Assembly: GCA_963974485.1 (NCBI GenBank)
Contig: CAXBBS010000005.1
Span: forward strand, 1-64,000
Reading direction: 5' to 3'
DNA length: 64,000 nt
Source of the DNA: JAALKW01 sp963974485
GTDB lineage: Bacteria > Pseudomonadota > Gammaproteobacteria > Legionellales > Legionellaceae
In this document: positions 1 through 10,500 of the stretch, piece by piece
Position numbering within the stretch: position 1 is the stretch's first letter
Layout: each line of letters opens with the position of its first letter
Translations under genes and position numbers: made by a program
The notes under the pieces: generated by a model
The model's input: only the letters and a program-made list of their open reading frames with translations
Database searches by the model: none
What the model was told of the DNA's origin: nothing

Positions 1-54
1 AGCGGCGGTCTCCAAAACCGCAGGTTGGGGGTTCGATTCCCTCCTGGCCTGCCA
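1..54 (+). tRNA. trpT: tRNA-Trp (anticodon CCA), 5' end outside the window
   Basis: The 3' two thirds of a tRNA are visible. The anticodon arm pairs 5-9 with 17-21 around a 7-base loop (10-16) with CCA at 12-14. The T arm pairs 27-31 with 39-43, the acceptor 3' strand is 44-50, the discriminator is G51 and CCA is encoded at 52-54. A CCA anticodon means tryptophan. It lies 16 bases before secE, the usual trpT-secE order in gammaproteobacteria, so it is probably cut from a shared transcript. Confidence 0.95.
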
Positions 55-70
55 TTCACCTAGATAAGTT

Positions 71-439
71 ATGAAAAAAATTGAACCTAAAAGAAAAAAT
101 CGTGACGGCCTTCTTTGGACGGGTGTTGCGTTAGCTACAGTTGCTGCGGTAATGAGCGTATATTTTTTCCATATTACAGGTCCTCTTAAAGCACTTGTCT
201 GGCTAGTTTGGCTTGTTGTTTCTTTGTCGTTGGCTTTTTTTACTGATAAAGGAAAGCAAATTGTTGCATTCTCAAATGATGCAATAACAGAATTAAAAAA
301 GGTTATTTGGCCAACGCGGCAAGAAACCGTACAAACCACATCCATTGTGATGCTCATGGTCGGCCTAACGGGGTTTGTACTATGGGGTGTTGATTCGATG
401 ATGATGTGGGCCATTGGTAAAATAACACACTTAGGTTGA
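71..439 (+). CDS. secE: Preprotein translocase subunit SecE
   Basis: SecE is the small clamp subunit of the SecYEG protein-conducting channel in the inner membrane. The 122-residue product is close to the long (E. coli-type) form with three membrane segments, here about residues 14-33, 40-57 and 91-113. The family hallmark before the last helix, ELKKVIWPTRQET, is at 74-86. The gene follows tRNA-Trp and its stop codon is one base before the nusG start, so the two are translated as a pair. SecY, its partner, is encoded further down the same superoperon. Confidence 0.97.
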   Translation: MKKIEPKRKNRDGLLWTGVALATVAAVMSVYFFHITGPLKALVWLVWLVVSLSLAFFTDKGKQIVAFSNDAITELKKVIWPTRQETVQTTSIVMLMVGLTGFVLWGVDSMMMWAIGKITHLG

Positions 440-440
440 T

Positions 441-992
441 ATGACGGTGGAAGAGCAAAAAACAATGCAATGGTACGTTGTTCACGCTTACTCAGGGTAT
501 GAAAACTTTGTTTTGCGTGAAATAAATGCACGTACAATCCATCACCATCTTGAAGACAAGATTGGTGAAGTTGTCGTTCCTGCCGAAGAAGTGGTGGAAA
601 TGCGTTCAGGCCAGCAACGAAAAAGCACGCGGAAATTTTTTCCGGGATATGTGCTTGTTCATATGGTTATGGATGATGAAACCTGGCATATGATTCGTGC
701 CATTCCTCGCGTGCTTGGTTTTATTGGTGGAACGGGGCAAGACCCTTCGCCTATCTCTGATAAAGAAGCCTTGAACATCATGCAGCGAATGGAAGATGGG
801 GTCACAAAACCAAGGCCTAAAATTCTCTTTGAGCCAGGCGAAATTATTCGTGTCAAAGAAGGTCCGTTTGTTGATTTTAACGGTGTGGTCGAAGATGTTA
901 ATTATGAAAAAAATCGATTGCGCGTATCGGTTTTGATTTTTGGTCGTTCGACATCGGTTGAGTTAGAATTCAGCCAGGTAGAGAAGACTTAA
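441..992 (+). CDS. nusG: Transcription termination/antitermination factor NusG
   Basis: NusG binds RNA polymerase, suppresses pausing, supports Rho termination and links transcription to the ribosome through S10. The 183-residue protein has the N-terminal NGN domain (WYVVHAYSGYE at about 11-21) and a C-terminal KOW domain (about 125-180, with the PGEIIRVKEGPF stretch). Length matches the 181-residue E. coli protein. It starts one base after secE. An internal ATG eight codons in is possible, but the first ATG is kept because of the tight spacing to secE. Confidence 0.97.
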   Translation: MTVEEQKTMQWYVVHAYSGYENFVLREINARTIHHHLEDKIGEVVVPAEEVVEMRSGQQRKSTRKFFPGYVLVHMVMDDETWHMIRAIPRVLGFIGGTGQDPSPISDKEALNIMQRMEDGVTKPRPKILFEPGEIIRVKEGPFVDFNGVVEDVNYEKNRLRVSVLIFGRSTSVELEFSQVEKT

Positions 993-997
993 TACTG

Positions 998-1018
998 ATC
1001 TTAATATGTTATTAAGAT
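998..1018 (+). other. Perfect 9-bp hairpin between nusG and rplK
   Basis: Bases 998-1006 pair perfectly with 1010-1018 around a 3-base loop, and the stem is almost all A-T. It is followed by only three Ts and no long U tract, so it could be a weak terminator, an RNA-processing site or a stabilising 3' end for the secE-nusG message. Confidence 0.45.
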
Positions 1019-1034
1019 TTAACACAAGGGGAGT

Positions 1035-1053
1035 TGAAGTGAACCTCATCTTC
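1035..1053 (+). promoter_or_regulatory. Possible L1-responsive hairpin in the rplK leader
   Basis: In the 85-base leader before rplK, TGAAG (1035-1039) can pair with CTTCA (1049-1053), and an inner TGA can pair with TCA next to one unpaired T. In E. coli, ribosomal protein L1 represses the rplK-rplA message by binding a leader structure at this place. The shape and position fit, but the match to the L1-binding consensus was judged by eye only. Confidence 0.3.
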
Positions 1054-1078
1054 AGCGCTATACCCACAAGGAGTCATC

Positions 1079-1513
1079 ATGGCTAAAAAAGTAGAAGCAT
1101 ATATTAAACTGCAAATTCCCGCAGGCAAAGCAAATCCAAGTCCACCGGTAGGTCCAGCTTTAGGACAACGTGGTGTAAATATTATGGAGTTTTGTAAAGC
1201 ATTTAACGCAGCAACACAACAAATGGAAGCTGGCTTGCCGACACCTGTTGTGATTACTGTATATAGCGATCGCAGCTTTACGTTTATTCTTAAAACGCCA
1301 CCCGCTTCAATTTTATTGAAAAAGGCTGCGGGTATCACAAAAGGCAGCAGTCGACCTAATGCAGATAAAGTCGCTGTGCTTCAACGCGCACAGCTAGAAG
1401 ACATCGCGAAGCTCAAAGAGCCCGACTTAACGGCTTCAGACCTTGATGCAGCGGTTCGCATTATTGCGGGTACAGCGCGCAGCATGGGAATTGATGTTGA
1501 AGGCTTAAATTAA
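1079..1513 (+). CDS. rplK: 50S ribosomal protein L11
   Basis: L11 binds the GTPase-associated region of 23S rRNA at the base of the L7/L12 stalk and is needed for factor function and stringent-response sensing. The 144-residue protein opens with the conserved KLQIPAGKANPSPPVGPALG stretch (11-30), including the proline-rich loop contacted by thiostrepton in other bacteria. AAGGAG precedes the ATG. rplA follows 31 bases later. Confidence 0.98.
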   Translation: MAKKVEAYIKLQIPAGKANPSPPVGPALGQRGVNIMEFCKAFNAATQQMEAGLPTPVVITVYSDRSFTFILKTPPASILLKKAAGITKGSSRPNADKVAVLQRAQLEDIAKLKEPDLTASDLDAAVRIIAGTARSMGIDVEGLN

Positions 1514-1544
1514 TCATCAGATGATGCTGCTTAAGGGGTAAATT

Positions 1545-2240
1545 ATGACTACGATCACAAAAAAGAAAAAAGCAATTAAAGCAAAATTACAACCGGGCCA
1601 ACTATACAGTTTGTCGGACGCCGTTGCTTTGCTGAAAAGTTTTGCAAGTAAAAAATTCAGCGAAGCCGTTGATATTGCTGTCAACCTAGGCCTTGACTCA
1701 CGAAAATCCGATCAAATGGTTCGTGGAGCTACCAGTTTACCTAAAGGAACCGGTAAAACAGTTCGTGTTGCGGTATTTGCTCAAGGTGATAATGCTGTTA
1801 AAGCAAAAGAAGCTGGTGCTGATATTGTTGGGTTCGAAGATTTAGCTGAACAAATTAAATCCGGTGACATGCCGTTTGATGTTGTGATTGCTACACCTGA
1901 TTCTATGCGGATTGTAGGTCAACTCGGACAAATTCTTGGTCCACGAGGTTTAATGCCTAATCCTAAAGTCGGCACGGTGACGATGAATGTTGCTGCCGCT
2001 GTTGCTGATGTTAAATCAGGACAAGTGCGATACCGAACTGACAAAAATGGGATTATTCATTGCAGTGTTGGAAAGATTGAATTTTCTGAATCAGATTTAG
2101 CGGAAAATATTGTCGCGCTCTTAGCTGATTTGAAAAAAGCTAAGCCGATTGCTGCAAAAGGTGTTTATATCAGGAAGTTGACCTTGTCGACAACGATGGG
2201 CCCCGGTATTGCACTTGATATCTCATCTGTTTTCGTGTAG
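1545..2240 (+). CDS. rplA: 50S ribosomal protein L1
   Basis: L1 forms the mobile stalk at the ribosomal E site and doubles as the translational repressor of the L11-L1 message. At 231 residues it has the usual length and carries the signature IVGQLGQILGPRGLMPNPK in its middle part. It lies after rplK and before the L10-type leader, the standard order. Confidence 0.98.
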   Translation: MTTITKKKKAIKAKLQPGQLYSLSDAVALLKSFASKKFSEAVDIAVNLGLDSRKSDQMVRGATSLPKGTGKTVRVAVFAQGDNAVKAKEAGADIVGFEDLAEQIKSGDMPFDVVIATPDSMRIVGQLGQILGPRGLMPNPKVGTVTMNVAAAVADVKSGQVRYRTDKNGIIHCSVGKIEFSESDLAENIVALLADLKKAKPIAAKGVYIRKLTLSTTMGPGIALDISSVFV

Positions 2241-2266
2241 AGTATCGTACCGTTTTAATAATTTTA

Positions 2267-2360
2267 CGACATAGACTTCGGTTCCATGTCGTCGAAGACC
2301 GTAGGTGCTTTAGCCTGATAGCTATTGCTTAATGTCCTACGCAGACGGTGGGAACGGCTG
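2267..2360 (+). ncRNA. L10 leader (autoregulatory element of rplJ-rplL)
   Basis: The 203-base gap before rplJ contains a recognisable L10 leader. A hairpin pairs 2267-2272 (CGACAT) with 2286-2291 (ATGTCG). Next comes the conserved core GAAGACCGTAGG near 2294-2305, pairing through CGTAGG (2300-2305) with CCTACG (2336-2341), followed by the GCAGACGGTG motif at 2341-2350. In E. coli the L10(L12)4 complex binds this structure and represses its own translation. Exact ends are approximate. Confidence 0.85.
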
Positions 2361-2443
2361 TAAGATGTTGTACTTTAAACGTTTTCAGACGACCACCATA
2401 ACCATCAAATCCTTGGATTTGAATAACGCAAGGAGTCAGTGAC

Positions 2444-2968
2444 GTGACGTTGACTTTAAGTGCAAAAAAGGTCGTGGTTGAAGAAGTGGCGCAAGCTGCT
2501 TCACAAGCAATTTCGGCTGTTGTTGCTGATTATCGGGGGATCCCTGTTAATCAAATGACTGAGTTACGTGCGAAAGCGCGTAGCAAAGGTGTTTACCTGC
2601 GTGTTGTGCCTAATACCTTAACGCGCCGTGCATTTGATGACACACCCTTTTCCTGTTTGCGTGAATCATTAGTCGGTTCTTTATTTATTGCATTGTCCAT
2701 GGATTCTCCAGGTGACGCTGCACGATTATTAAAGGACTTTTCCAAAACATGCGACAAACTTAAAGTTAAGGCTTTAGCGCTTGATGGTAATGTTTACGGT
2801 GTTGAGCAATTAGACGCTGTTGCAAGCTTACCAACACGTGATGAAGCTATCGCTAAATTAATGGCTGTGATGAAAGCACCTATTGAGAAGTTTGTTCGTA
2901 CGTTGGCAGCACCGCAGTCTAAACTTGTGCGTACTGTTGTGGCGATTAAAGATCAAAAAGCAGGATAA
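2444..2968 (+). CDS. rplJ: 50S ribosomal protein L10
   Basis: L10 anchors L7/L12 dimers to the ribosome and, with them, represses this operon through the upstream leader. The start is GTG at 2444, chosen because AGGAG lies at 2431-2435 with 8-base spacing. The 174-residue product shows the family blocks AISAVVADYRG, MTELRAKAR and RVVPNTLTRRA. The C-terminal helix (about 135-165) would bind L7/L12, encoded next. Confidence 0.97.
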   Translation: MTLTLSAKKVVVEEVAQAASQAISAVVADYRGIPVNQMTELRAKARSKGVYLRVVPNTLTRRAFDDTPFSCLRESLVGSLFIALSMDSPGDAARLLKDFSKTCDKLKVKALALDGNVYGVEQLDAVASLPTRDEAIAKLMAVMKAPIEKFVRTLAAPQSKLVRTVVAIKDQKAG

Positions 2969-3010
2969 ACCTGATAATCGGTTGTACTATTTTAACTTGA
3001 GGAGCTAGTA

Positions 3011-3382
3011 ATGGCTGTGTCAAAAGACGAAATTTTAGAAACTATTGCAAATATGTCTGTTATGGATGTTGTTGCTTTAATTGAAGCAATGGAAGAGAAG
3101 TTCAATGTATCTGCAGCATCTGCTGTAGCTGCTGTAGCTGCTCCTGCCGCTGCTGCTGCTGCTGAAGAGCAAACAGAGTTTGATGTTGTTATGTCAAGCT
3201 TTGGCGCTAACAAAGTAAGCGTTATTAAAGTTGTTCGTGCAATCACAGGACTTGGCTTAAAAGAAGCGAAAGACCTCGTTGAAAGTGCGCCTTCTACAAT
3301 CAAAGAAGGCTTATCTAAAGCTGACGCTGATGATATGAAGAAGCAACTTGAAGAAGCAGGCGCTGCTGTCGAAGTAAAATAA
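3011..3382 (+). CDS. rplL: 50S ribosomal protein L7/L12
   Basis: This is the flexible stalk protein that recruits translation GTPases. The 123-residue protein has an N-terminal dimerisation domain, an alanine-rich hinge (about 37-53) and a C-terminal domain beginning TEFDVVMSSFG with the factor-binding helix GLGLKEAKDLVE. A good Shine-Dalgarno (GAGGAG) precedes the ATG. The attenuator hairpin after its stop separates it from rpoB. Confidence 0.98.
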   Translation: MAVSKDEILETIANMSVMDVVALIEAMEEKFNVSAASAVAAVAAPAAAAAAEEQTEFDVVMSSFGANKVSVIKVVRAITGLGLKEAKDLVESAPSTIKEGLSKADADDMKKQLEEAGAAVEVK

Positions 3383-3403
3383 GACAGTTACACTCTGTGT
3401 TAT

Positions 3404-3431
3404 ACCCAGCCATCGTATATGATGGCTGGGT
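3404..3431 (+). terminator. Attenuator hairpin between rplL and rpoB
   Basis: Bases 3404-3414 pair perfectly with 3421-3431 (11 bp, GC-rich middle) around a 6-base loop. Only three Ts follow before ACG, so it should be a partial terminator. A leaky attenuator at exactly this junction is known in E. coli, where it lowers polymerase subunit synthesis relative to ribosomal proteins. Position and strength fit that role. Confidence 0.75.
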
Positions 3432-3471
3432 TTACGTGTTTGAAAATACTAAATATTGAAGAGGAACACCC

Positions 3472-6400
3472 ATGGCCCAAGCAATTGCTAACCCTCGATA
3501 TGCATATGCAGAGAAAAAACGATTCCGCAAGAGCTTTGGTAGTCATGCAGAGAAGATGCCGATTCCTAATCTTCTCAATATTCAGATTGAATCCTATAAT
3601 GACTTTATTAACTCGTCTAGTGCGCCTGGCATAAAAGCACAAAAAGGATTGGAGGCCGCATTTAGCTCAGTCTTCCCTATTCAAAGCTTTTCTGGAAATG
3701 CACGGCTTGAATATGTAAGTTATCAATTGGGTGAGCCCGCATTTAACGTGCGTGAATGTAAATCACGAGGCCTTACTTATTCTGCGCCGCTTCGTGTAAA
3801 AGTTCGTTTGATTATTTTAGATAAAGAAGCTTCGGGTGATCCAAAGCCTGTCAAAGACATCCGAGAGCAGTCAGTGTTTATGGGTGAAATGCCTTTAATG
3901 ACAGATGTTGGAACATTTGTTATAAACGGTACTGAGCGTGTGGTTGTTTCACAATTACATCGTTCTCCTGGTGTTATTTTTGAGCATGATCGTGGTAAAA
4001 CGCATTCATCAGGAAAATTACTTTATTCCGCTCGTATTATTCCTTACCGTGGCTCATGGTTAGATTTCGAATTTGATCCGAAAGATTGTTTATTTGTTCG
4101 TATTGACCGTCGTCGAAAATTACCTGCAACAATTTTACTTCGTGCTTTAGGTTATGACACCGAATCTATTTTGGCAGAATTTTTTGAATCAACTGTTTGC
4201 CATATTAAAGCCGGTGAAATTCATGTGGACTTAGTTCCTGCACGTCTCCGTGGAGAAATGGCATCGTTTAATATCATACTTCCAAGCACAGGCGAAGTCT
4301 TGGTCGAAGACGGCCGTCGTATAACATCGCGTCATATTCAAGTGATGGAAAAAGAGAACATGAAGGACCTTGTGGTTCCTCGTGAATATTTAATCGGTAA
4401 AGTTTTAGCTAAGAATATAATTGATACCTTGACAGGTGAGTTATTAGCGCTTGCAAATTCAGATATAACGAGTGAATTACTTGAGCAAATGGTTGAGCAT
4501 GGTATCGAGCAGTTTGAGATGATTTATACGAATGATCTTGATCATGGCTCATATCTTTCTGATACATTACGTGATGACTCAACCACAACGCCGCTGGAAG
4601 CCTTGGTTGAGATTTATCGTATGATGCGCCCTGGTGAGCCACCAACGAAAGATGCCGCTGAAGCGTTATTTAAAAATCTTTTCTTTTCAGATGACCGCTA
4701 TGATCTTTCTGCTGTCGGTCGCATGAAGTTTAACCGTCGTGTTGGCAGGAATGAAGACACGGGCGAAGGCATTTTGTCTAAAGAAGATATTTTAGATGTA
4801 ATTAAAACATTGATTAATATTCGAAATGGCATAGGCGTGGTTGATGATATTGACCATCTTGGTAACCGACGAGTTCGAAGTGTCGGTGAAATGGCTGAGA
4901 ATCAATTTCGAGTGGGTTTAGTTCGTGTTGAGCGCGCAGTTAAAGAACGTTTAAGTTTGGCAGAATCTGATAATTTGATGCCACAAGACTTAATTAATGC
5001 TAAACCGGTGTCTGCCGCGATTAAAGAATTTTTTGGTTCCAGCCAATTGTCGCAGTTTATGGATCAAGTGAATCCTCTATCGGGTGTGACACACAAACGT
5101 CGTGTTTCGGCCCTTGGACCCGGTGGTTTAACTCGGGAAAGAGCAGGGTTTGAAGTCCGTGACGTTCATACAACACACTATGGCCGTGTATGTCCTATTG
5201 AAACACCAGAGGGACCAAATATTGGTTTGATTAACTCGCTTTCTGTTTATGCGCGAACCAACCCTTATGGTTTTATTGAAACGCCATGCCTTAAAGTTGT
5301 TGATGGTTATGTAACCAAAGACGTTGAATATTTGTCTGCTATTTCAGAGGTTGATCAGTATATTGCACAGTCAAGTATCGCGCTTGATAGTGATGGAAGA
5401 ATTCTTGATGATATGGTGCCGTGCCGCCATCAAAATGAATTTTCGTTGACGACTCCGGATAAAATTAATTATATGGATGTCTCGCCTAAGCAGATTGTAT
5501 CTGTTGCTGCATCGCTCATTCCGTTTCTTGAGCATGATGATGCAAACAGGGCACTGATGGGCTCAAACATGCAACGCCAGGCCGTGCCAACCCTTCGCGC
5601 TGAAAAGCCTTTGGTAGGTACTGGGATGGAGCGTACAGTTGCATCTGACTCAGGTGTTTGCGTTGTTGCCAAACGAGGCGGCGTGATTGATATTGTGGAT
5701 GCCTCTCGTATTGTAGTTCGAGTAAACCAAGATGAAACAACCGCGGGTGAAACAGGCGTAGATATTTATACGTTAACAAAGTATTCGCGTTCAAACCAAG
5801 ATACATGTATCAATCAAATGCCGATTGTGAGCAGCGGTGATAAAATTCAACGCGGTGATATTTTAGCGGATGGACCTTGTACCGATATGGGCGAATTGGC
5901 TTTGGGTCAAAATTTATTAGTCGCTTTCATGCCTTGGAATGGTTACAACTACGAGGATTCTATTCTTATTTCTGAGCGTGTGGTTCAAGACGATCGTTTT
6001 ACGACGGTTCATATTGAAGAGCTGACGTGTATTGCTCGTGATACCAAACTGGGTTCAGAAGAAATTTCTTCTGATATACCCAATGTCGGCGAGTCAGCGC
6101 TTGCTAATTTAGACGAATCAGGTGTGGTTTATATCGGTGCAGAAGTAACGGCCGGTGAAATTTTAGTTGGTAAAGTAACGCCTAAAGGCGAGACACAATT
6201 AACACCAGAGGAAAAACTATTACGTGCGATTTTTGGTGAAAAAGCATCCGATGTTAAAGATTCATCGTTGCGTGTACCTTCTGGTATGAACGGAACCGTG
6301 ATTGATATTCAAGTCTTTACACGCGATGGTTTAGAAAAAGATGAGCGCGCTAAAAGCATCGAAGAAGAACAGCTTGCACGTGTTCGTAAAGATTTATTGG

Positions 6401-7578
6401 ATGAACGTCGTATTCGAGAAGCTGATTTATACCAACGTCTTCGCCATCTTTTGTTGGGAAAAACGGCTACAGGTGGACCAAGCAGTCTTAAGCCTGGAAG
6501 TAAGATCACAACAGCCTATTTGGATAAAGTTGATCAAGATAAATGGTTTGAAATTCGTCTGGATGATGATGCAGCAAGCCAAGAACTTGAGCAAACCGCC
6601 AAGCAGCTTGAAGACTTAGTCAAAGAAATGGAAAAACGTTTTAACGACAACCGTAAAAAAATAACGCAAGGCGATGATCTTGCTCCGGGTGTACTAAAAA
6701 TCGTAAAAGTTTATTTGGCAGTTAAACGACGGCTTCAGCCGGGTGATAAAATGGCTGGACGTCACGGAAATAAAGGGGTTATCTCCATTGTGGTACCGAT
6801 GGAAGACATGCCTCATATGAAAGATGGTACGCCAGTTGATATCGTATTGAATCCTTTAGGTGTTCCATCACGAATGAACATTGGGCAGGTTTTAGAAGTC
6901 CATTTAGGCATGGCAGCAAAAGGTCTTGGGCATCAAATTTCATCCATGCTGGATAGAAAGTCAGATGTTTCAGCGCTCCGAACTTATTTACAAAAAATTT
7001 ATAATCATGATGCGCGTAAACGTTTAGAACTTGCTGATTTATCAGATGATGAGCTTATGGTGTTAGCTGAAAATCTACGGGGTGGTGTGCCTATGGCAAC
7101 GCCTGTGTTTGATGGAGCATCTGAAGCTGAAATTCAAACCATGCTTGAACTTGCTGATTTGCCTCTCGACGGTAAAACCATGTTGATTGATGGGCAAACC
7201 GGTCGCATGTTCGATAATCCAGTTACTGTCGGTTACATGTATATTCTCAAATTGAACCATTTGGTTGATGATAAAATGCATGCACGTTCAACCGGCTCTT
7301 ATAGTTTGGTCACGCAGCAACCGTTGGGTGGTAAAGCGCAGTTTGGCGGACAACGCTTCGGTGAGATGGAGGTTTGGGCTTTAGAAGCTTATGGCGCAGC
7401 GTACACCTTGCAAGAAATGCTCACGGTGAAATCAGATGATGTTGCTGGACGAACTAAAATTTATAAAAACATTGTCGATGGTGATCATCGTATGGATCCA
7501 GGCATGCCAGAATCGTTCAACGTGTTGTTGAAAGAAATTCGGGCCCTTGGGATTGACATTGAATTAGACCACGCTTAA
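3472..7578 (+). CDS. rpoB: DNA-directed RNA polymerase subunit beta
   Basis: This is the beta subunit of RNA polymerase. The 1368-residue length equals what I recall for Legionella and is longer than the 1342 of E. coli. The rifampicin region (GSSQLSQFMDQ... to THKRRVSALGPGG, about residues 520-555) shows sensitive-type residues at the Asp, His and Ser positions most often mutated. Near the C-terminus GGKAQFGGQRFGEMEVWAL is intact. GAGGAA precedes the ATG. rpoC follows after 14 bases. Confidence 0.99.
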   Translation: MAQAIANPRYAYAEKKRFRKSFGSHAEKMPIPNLLNIQIESYNDFINSSSAPGIKAQKGLEAAFSSVFPIQSFSGNARLEYVSYQLGEPAFNVRECKSRGLTYSAPLRVKVRLIILDKEASGDPKPVKDIREQSVFMGEMPLMTDVGTFVINGTERVVVSQLHRSPGVIFEHDRGKTHSSGKLLYSARIIPYRGSWLDFEFDPKDCLFVRIDRRRKLPATILLRALGYDTESILAEFFESTVCHIKAGEIHVDLVPARLRGEMASFNIILPSTGEVLVEDGRRITSRHIQVMEKENMKDLVVPREYLIGKVLAKNIIDTLTGELLALANSDITSELLEQMVEHGIEQFEMIYTNDLDHGSYLSDTLRDDSTTTPLEALVEIYRMMRPGEPPTKDAAEALFKNLFFSDDRYDLSAVGRMKFNRRVGRNEDTGEGILSKEDILDVIKTLINIRNGIGVVDDIDHLGNRRVRSVGEMAENQFRVGLVRVERAVKERLSLAESDNLMPQDLINAKPVSAAIKEFFGSSQLSQFMDQVNPLSGVTHKRRVSALGPGGLTRERAGFEVRDVHTTHYGRVCPIETPEGPNIGLINSLSVYARTNPYGFIETPCLKVVDGYVTKDVEYLSAISEVDQYIAQSSIALDSDGRILDDMVPCRHQNEFSLTTPDKINYMDVSPKQIVSVAASLIPFLEHDDANRALMGSNMQRQAVPTLRAEKPLVGTGMERTVASDSGVCVVAKRGGVIDIVDASRIVVRVNQDETTAGETGVDIYTLTKYSRSNQDTCINQMPIVSSGDKIQRGDILADGPCTDMGELALGQNLLVAFMPWNGYNYEDSILISERVVQDDRFTTVHIEELTCIARDTKLGSEEISSDIPNVGESALANLDESGVVYIGAEVTAGEILVGKVTPKGETQLTPEEKLLRAIFGEKASDVKDSSLRVPSGMNGTVIDIQVFTRDGLEKDERAKSIEEEQLARVRKDLLDERRIREADLYQRLRHLLLGKTATGGPSSLKPGSKITTAYLDKVDQDKWFEIRLDDDAASQELEQTAKQLEDLVKEMEKRFNDNRKKITQGDDLAPGVLKIVKVYLAVKRRLQPGDKMAGRHGNKGVISIVVPMEDMPHMKDGTPVDIVLNPLGVPSRMNIGQVLEVHLGMAAKGLGHQISSMLDRKSDVSALRTYLQKIYNHDARKRLELADLSDDELMVLAENLRGGVPMATPVFDGASEAEIQTMLELADLPLDGKTMLIDGQTGRMFDNPVTVGYMYILKLNHLVDDKMHARSTGSYSLVTQQPLGGKAQFGGQRFGEMEVWALEAYGAAYTLQEMLTVKSDDVAGRTKIYKNIVDGDHRMDPGMPESFNVLLKEIRALGIDIELDHA

Positions 7579-7592
7579 TTGGAGACATCACC

Positions 7593-10500
7593 TTGGCTAG
7601 CATCGAACCAATGAAAAAAGCACCTATGATGAGCGACTTACTAGGTATGCTCAAACAACAAGGTCATACTGAAGAGTTTGACGTGATTCGAATTCGCCTT
7701 GCATCGCCTGAGCTGATTCGTTCTTGGTCTTACGGTGAGGTAAAAAAACCTGAGACGATCAATTATCGAACGTTTAAACCAGAGCGAGATGGTTTATTCT
7801 GCGCAAAAGTATTTGGACCGATTAAAGATTATGAGTGCTTGTGTGGAAAATACAAGCGCTTGAAACACCGTGGTGTGATTTGTGAAAAATGCGGTGTAGA
7901 ACTTGCTTTGGCTAAAGTTCGTCGTGAACGTATGGCTCATATCGAGCTTGCAAGTCCAGTGGCACATATTTGGTTTCTTAAATCACTACCATCCCGTATC
8001 GGTTTGTTATTAGACATGACCTTGCGTGATATCGAGCGTGTACTGTATTTTGAAGCGTTTGTTGTGGTTGATCCTGGTATGACCGAGCTTACGCGAGGTC
8101 AATTATTGAGTGATGAAGCTTATTTGGAAGCGATGGAATTATATGGCGATGAATTTGATGCTCGCATGGGTGCAGAAGCTATCCGTGAGTTACTGCGTGA
8201 TATAGATATTGATGAAGAAATTAAACTACTTCGTGAAGAGCTGCCTACGATTAATTCTGAGACAAAATCTAAAAAAGTTACCAAGCGTTTAAAATTACTC
8301 GAAGCATTCCAACAATCAGGTAACAAACCTGAATGGATGGTGCTTGATGTATTACCTGTTTTGCCACCGGATTTACGACCGTTAGTTCCGTTAGATGGTG
8401 GTCGTTTCGCAACATCTGATTTAAATGACTTGTATCGTCGTGTGATCAACCGAAACAACCGTTTGAAGCGTTTGTTAGATTTAAATGCTCCCGATATTAT
8501 TGTTCGCAATGAAAAACGGATGCTCCAAGAAGCGGTTGATGCTTTGCTTGATAATGGACGTCGAGGACGTGCAATTACAGGTAGTAATAAGCGACCGTTG
8601 AAATCCCTGGCTGATATGATCAAAGGTAAGCAGGGTCGTTTCCGTCAGAACTTGCTCGGTAAGCGTGTAGATTATTCTGGACGGTCTGTTATTGTTGTAG
8701 GGCCTACACTACGTTTACATCAGTGCGGTTTACCAAAAAAAATGGCACTTGAATTATTTAAACCGTTTATTTTTAGTAAACTTGAGTTTAAAGGCCTTGC
8801 CACGACGATTAAAGCTGCCAAAAAAATGGTTGAACGTGAAGAGCCTGTTGTTTGGGATATCTTAGAAGATGTTATTCGTGAGCATCCGGTGCTGTTAAAC
8901 CGCGCACCAACACTTCACCGCTTAGGTATTCAAGCATTTGAGCCTGTATTGATTGAAGGTAAAGCGATTCAGTTGCATCCATTAGTGTGTACGGCTTATA
9001 ACGCCGATTTTGATGGTGACCAAATGGCAGTACACGTGCCTTTGACGATTGAAGCTCAGCTTGAAGCCCGCTCTCTGATGATGTCAACAAATAATATTTT
9101 GTCGCCAGCAAGTGGTGAACCGATTATTGTTCCAAGTCAGGACGTTGTCTTGGGCTTGTATTATTTGACACGTGAACGCGTTAACGCAAAAGGTGAGGGA
9201 CGTGTTTTCTCTAGCCCACAAGACGTTAAAAACTTTTATGAAGAAGGCTTGGTTGATTTACATGCCAAAGTTAAAGTACGCATGCAAGTTAAGGTTGCTG
9301 ATGATGCTCCTGAAACGACCGAGTTGGTTGAAACGACGGTAGGGCGTGCGATTTTATCTGAAATACTTCCAAAAGGCATGGTTTTCGAATTAATTAATAA
9401 AATCATGACGAAGAAAAATATTTCAAAAGTTTTGGATCATTGTTACCGAACTTTGGGATTAAAAGACGCCGTTATATTTGCTGATCAGTTAATGTATACC
9501 GGTTTCCGTTATGCGACACGTGGTGGTGCGTCGATTGGGATTGAAGATATGAAAATCCCTAAAGATAAACCGGCTATTATTGAGCGTGCAGATAATGAAG
9601 TGCGTGAAATTGAAGCACAGTTCCGTTCAGGTTTAGTCACCAACGGTGAGCGTTATAACAAAGTTATTGATATTTGGTCCCGCACGAGTGAAATGGTCGC
9701 GAAATCAATGATGACAACGATTGCAACTGATGATGTGACTGATCGAAATGGTAAAATGGTGACGCAACCTTCGTTTAATCCTATTTTTATGATGGCCGAC
9801 TCAGGAGCGCGGGGTTCAGCTGCCCAAATTCGTCAATTAGCTGGTATGCGGGGACTGATGTCGGCGCCAGATGGCTCGATTATCGAAACACCGATTACCG
9901 TAAATTTCCGTGAAGGTTTAAATGTTATTCAGTACTTTATTTCGACTCACGGAGCACGAAAAGGTTTGGCTGATACTGCGCTGAAAACCGCAAACTCAGG
10001 TTATCTGACACGTCGTTTGGTTGATGTTGCACAAGATGTCGTGATAACCGAACGTGATTGTGGAACAGAAAACGGTGTTTTAATGCAGCCGTTGATTGAG
10101 GGTGGGGATATTGTTGAGCCTTTACATGAACGTGTACTTGGTCGTGTGCTTGCAGCTGATGTTTACTTGCCTAAGCAAGATGAACCTGTGGTTACTGCAG
10201 GAACGTTATTAGATGAGACCTGGGTTGAGCATTTAGAGCATTTAGGTGTTGATCAAGTTCTTGTTCGCTCGCCAATTACCTGTGATACGCGTTTTGGACT
10301 GTGTGCAAATTGCTATGGCCGTGACTTGGCGCGTGGACATATTGTAAACACGGGTGAGGCTGTTGGTATTATTGCTGCGCAATCGATTGGAGAGCCAGGA
10401 ACACAGCTGACCATGAGGACTTTCCATATTGGTGGGGCTGCGTCTAGGGCAACTGCTGAAAATAATATTCAAATTAAGACCAAAGGTAGTGCACGCTTAC

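Noticed and set aside
3121..3170. Alanine-codon-rich stretch in rplL as a simple-sequence repeat or CRISPR-like feature
   Set aside because: It is the normal alanine-rich hinge of L7/L12.
8120..8623. Long minus-strand open frame inside rpoC
   Set aside because: Antisense shadow of a conserved gene, with no family match and skewed composition.
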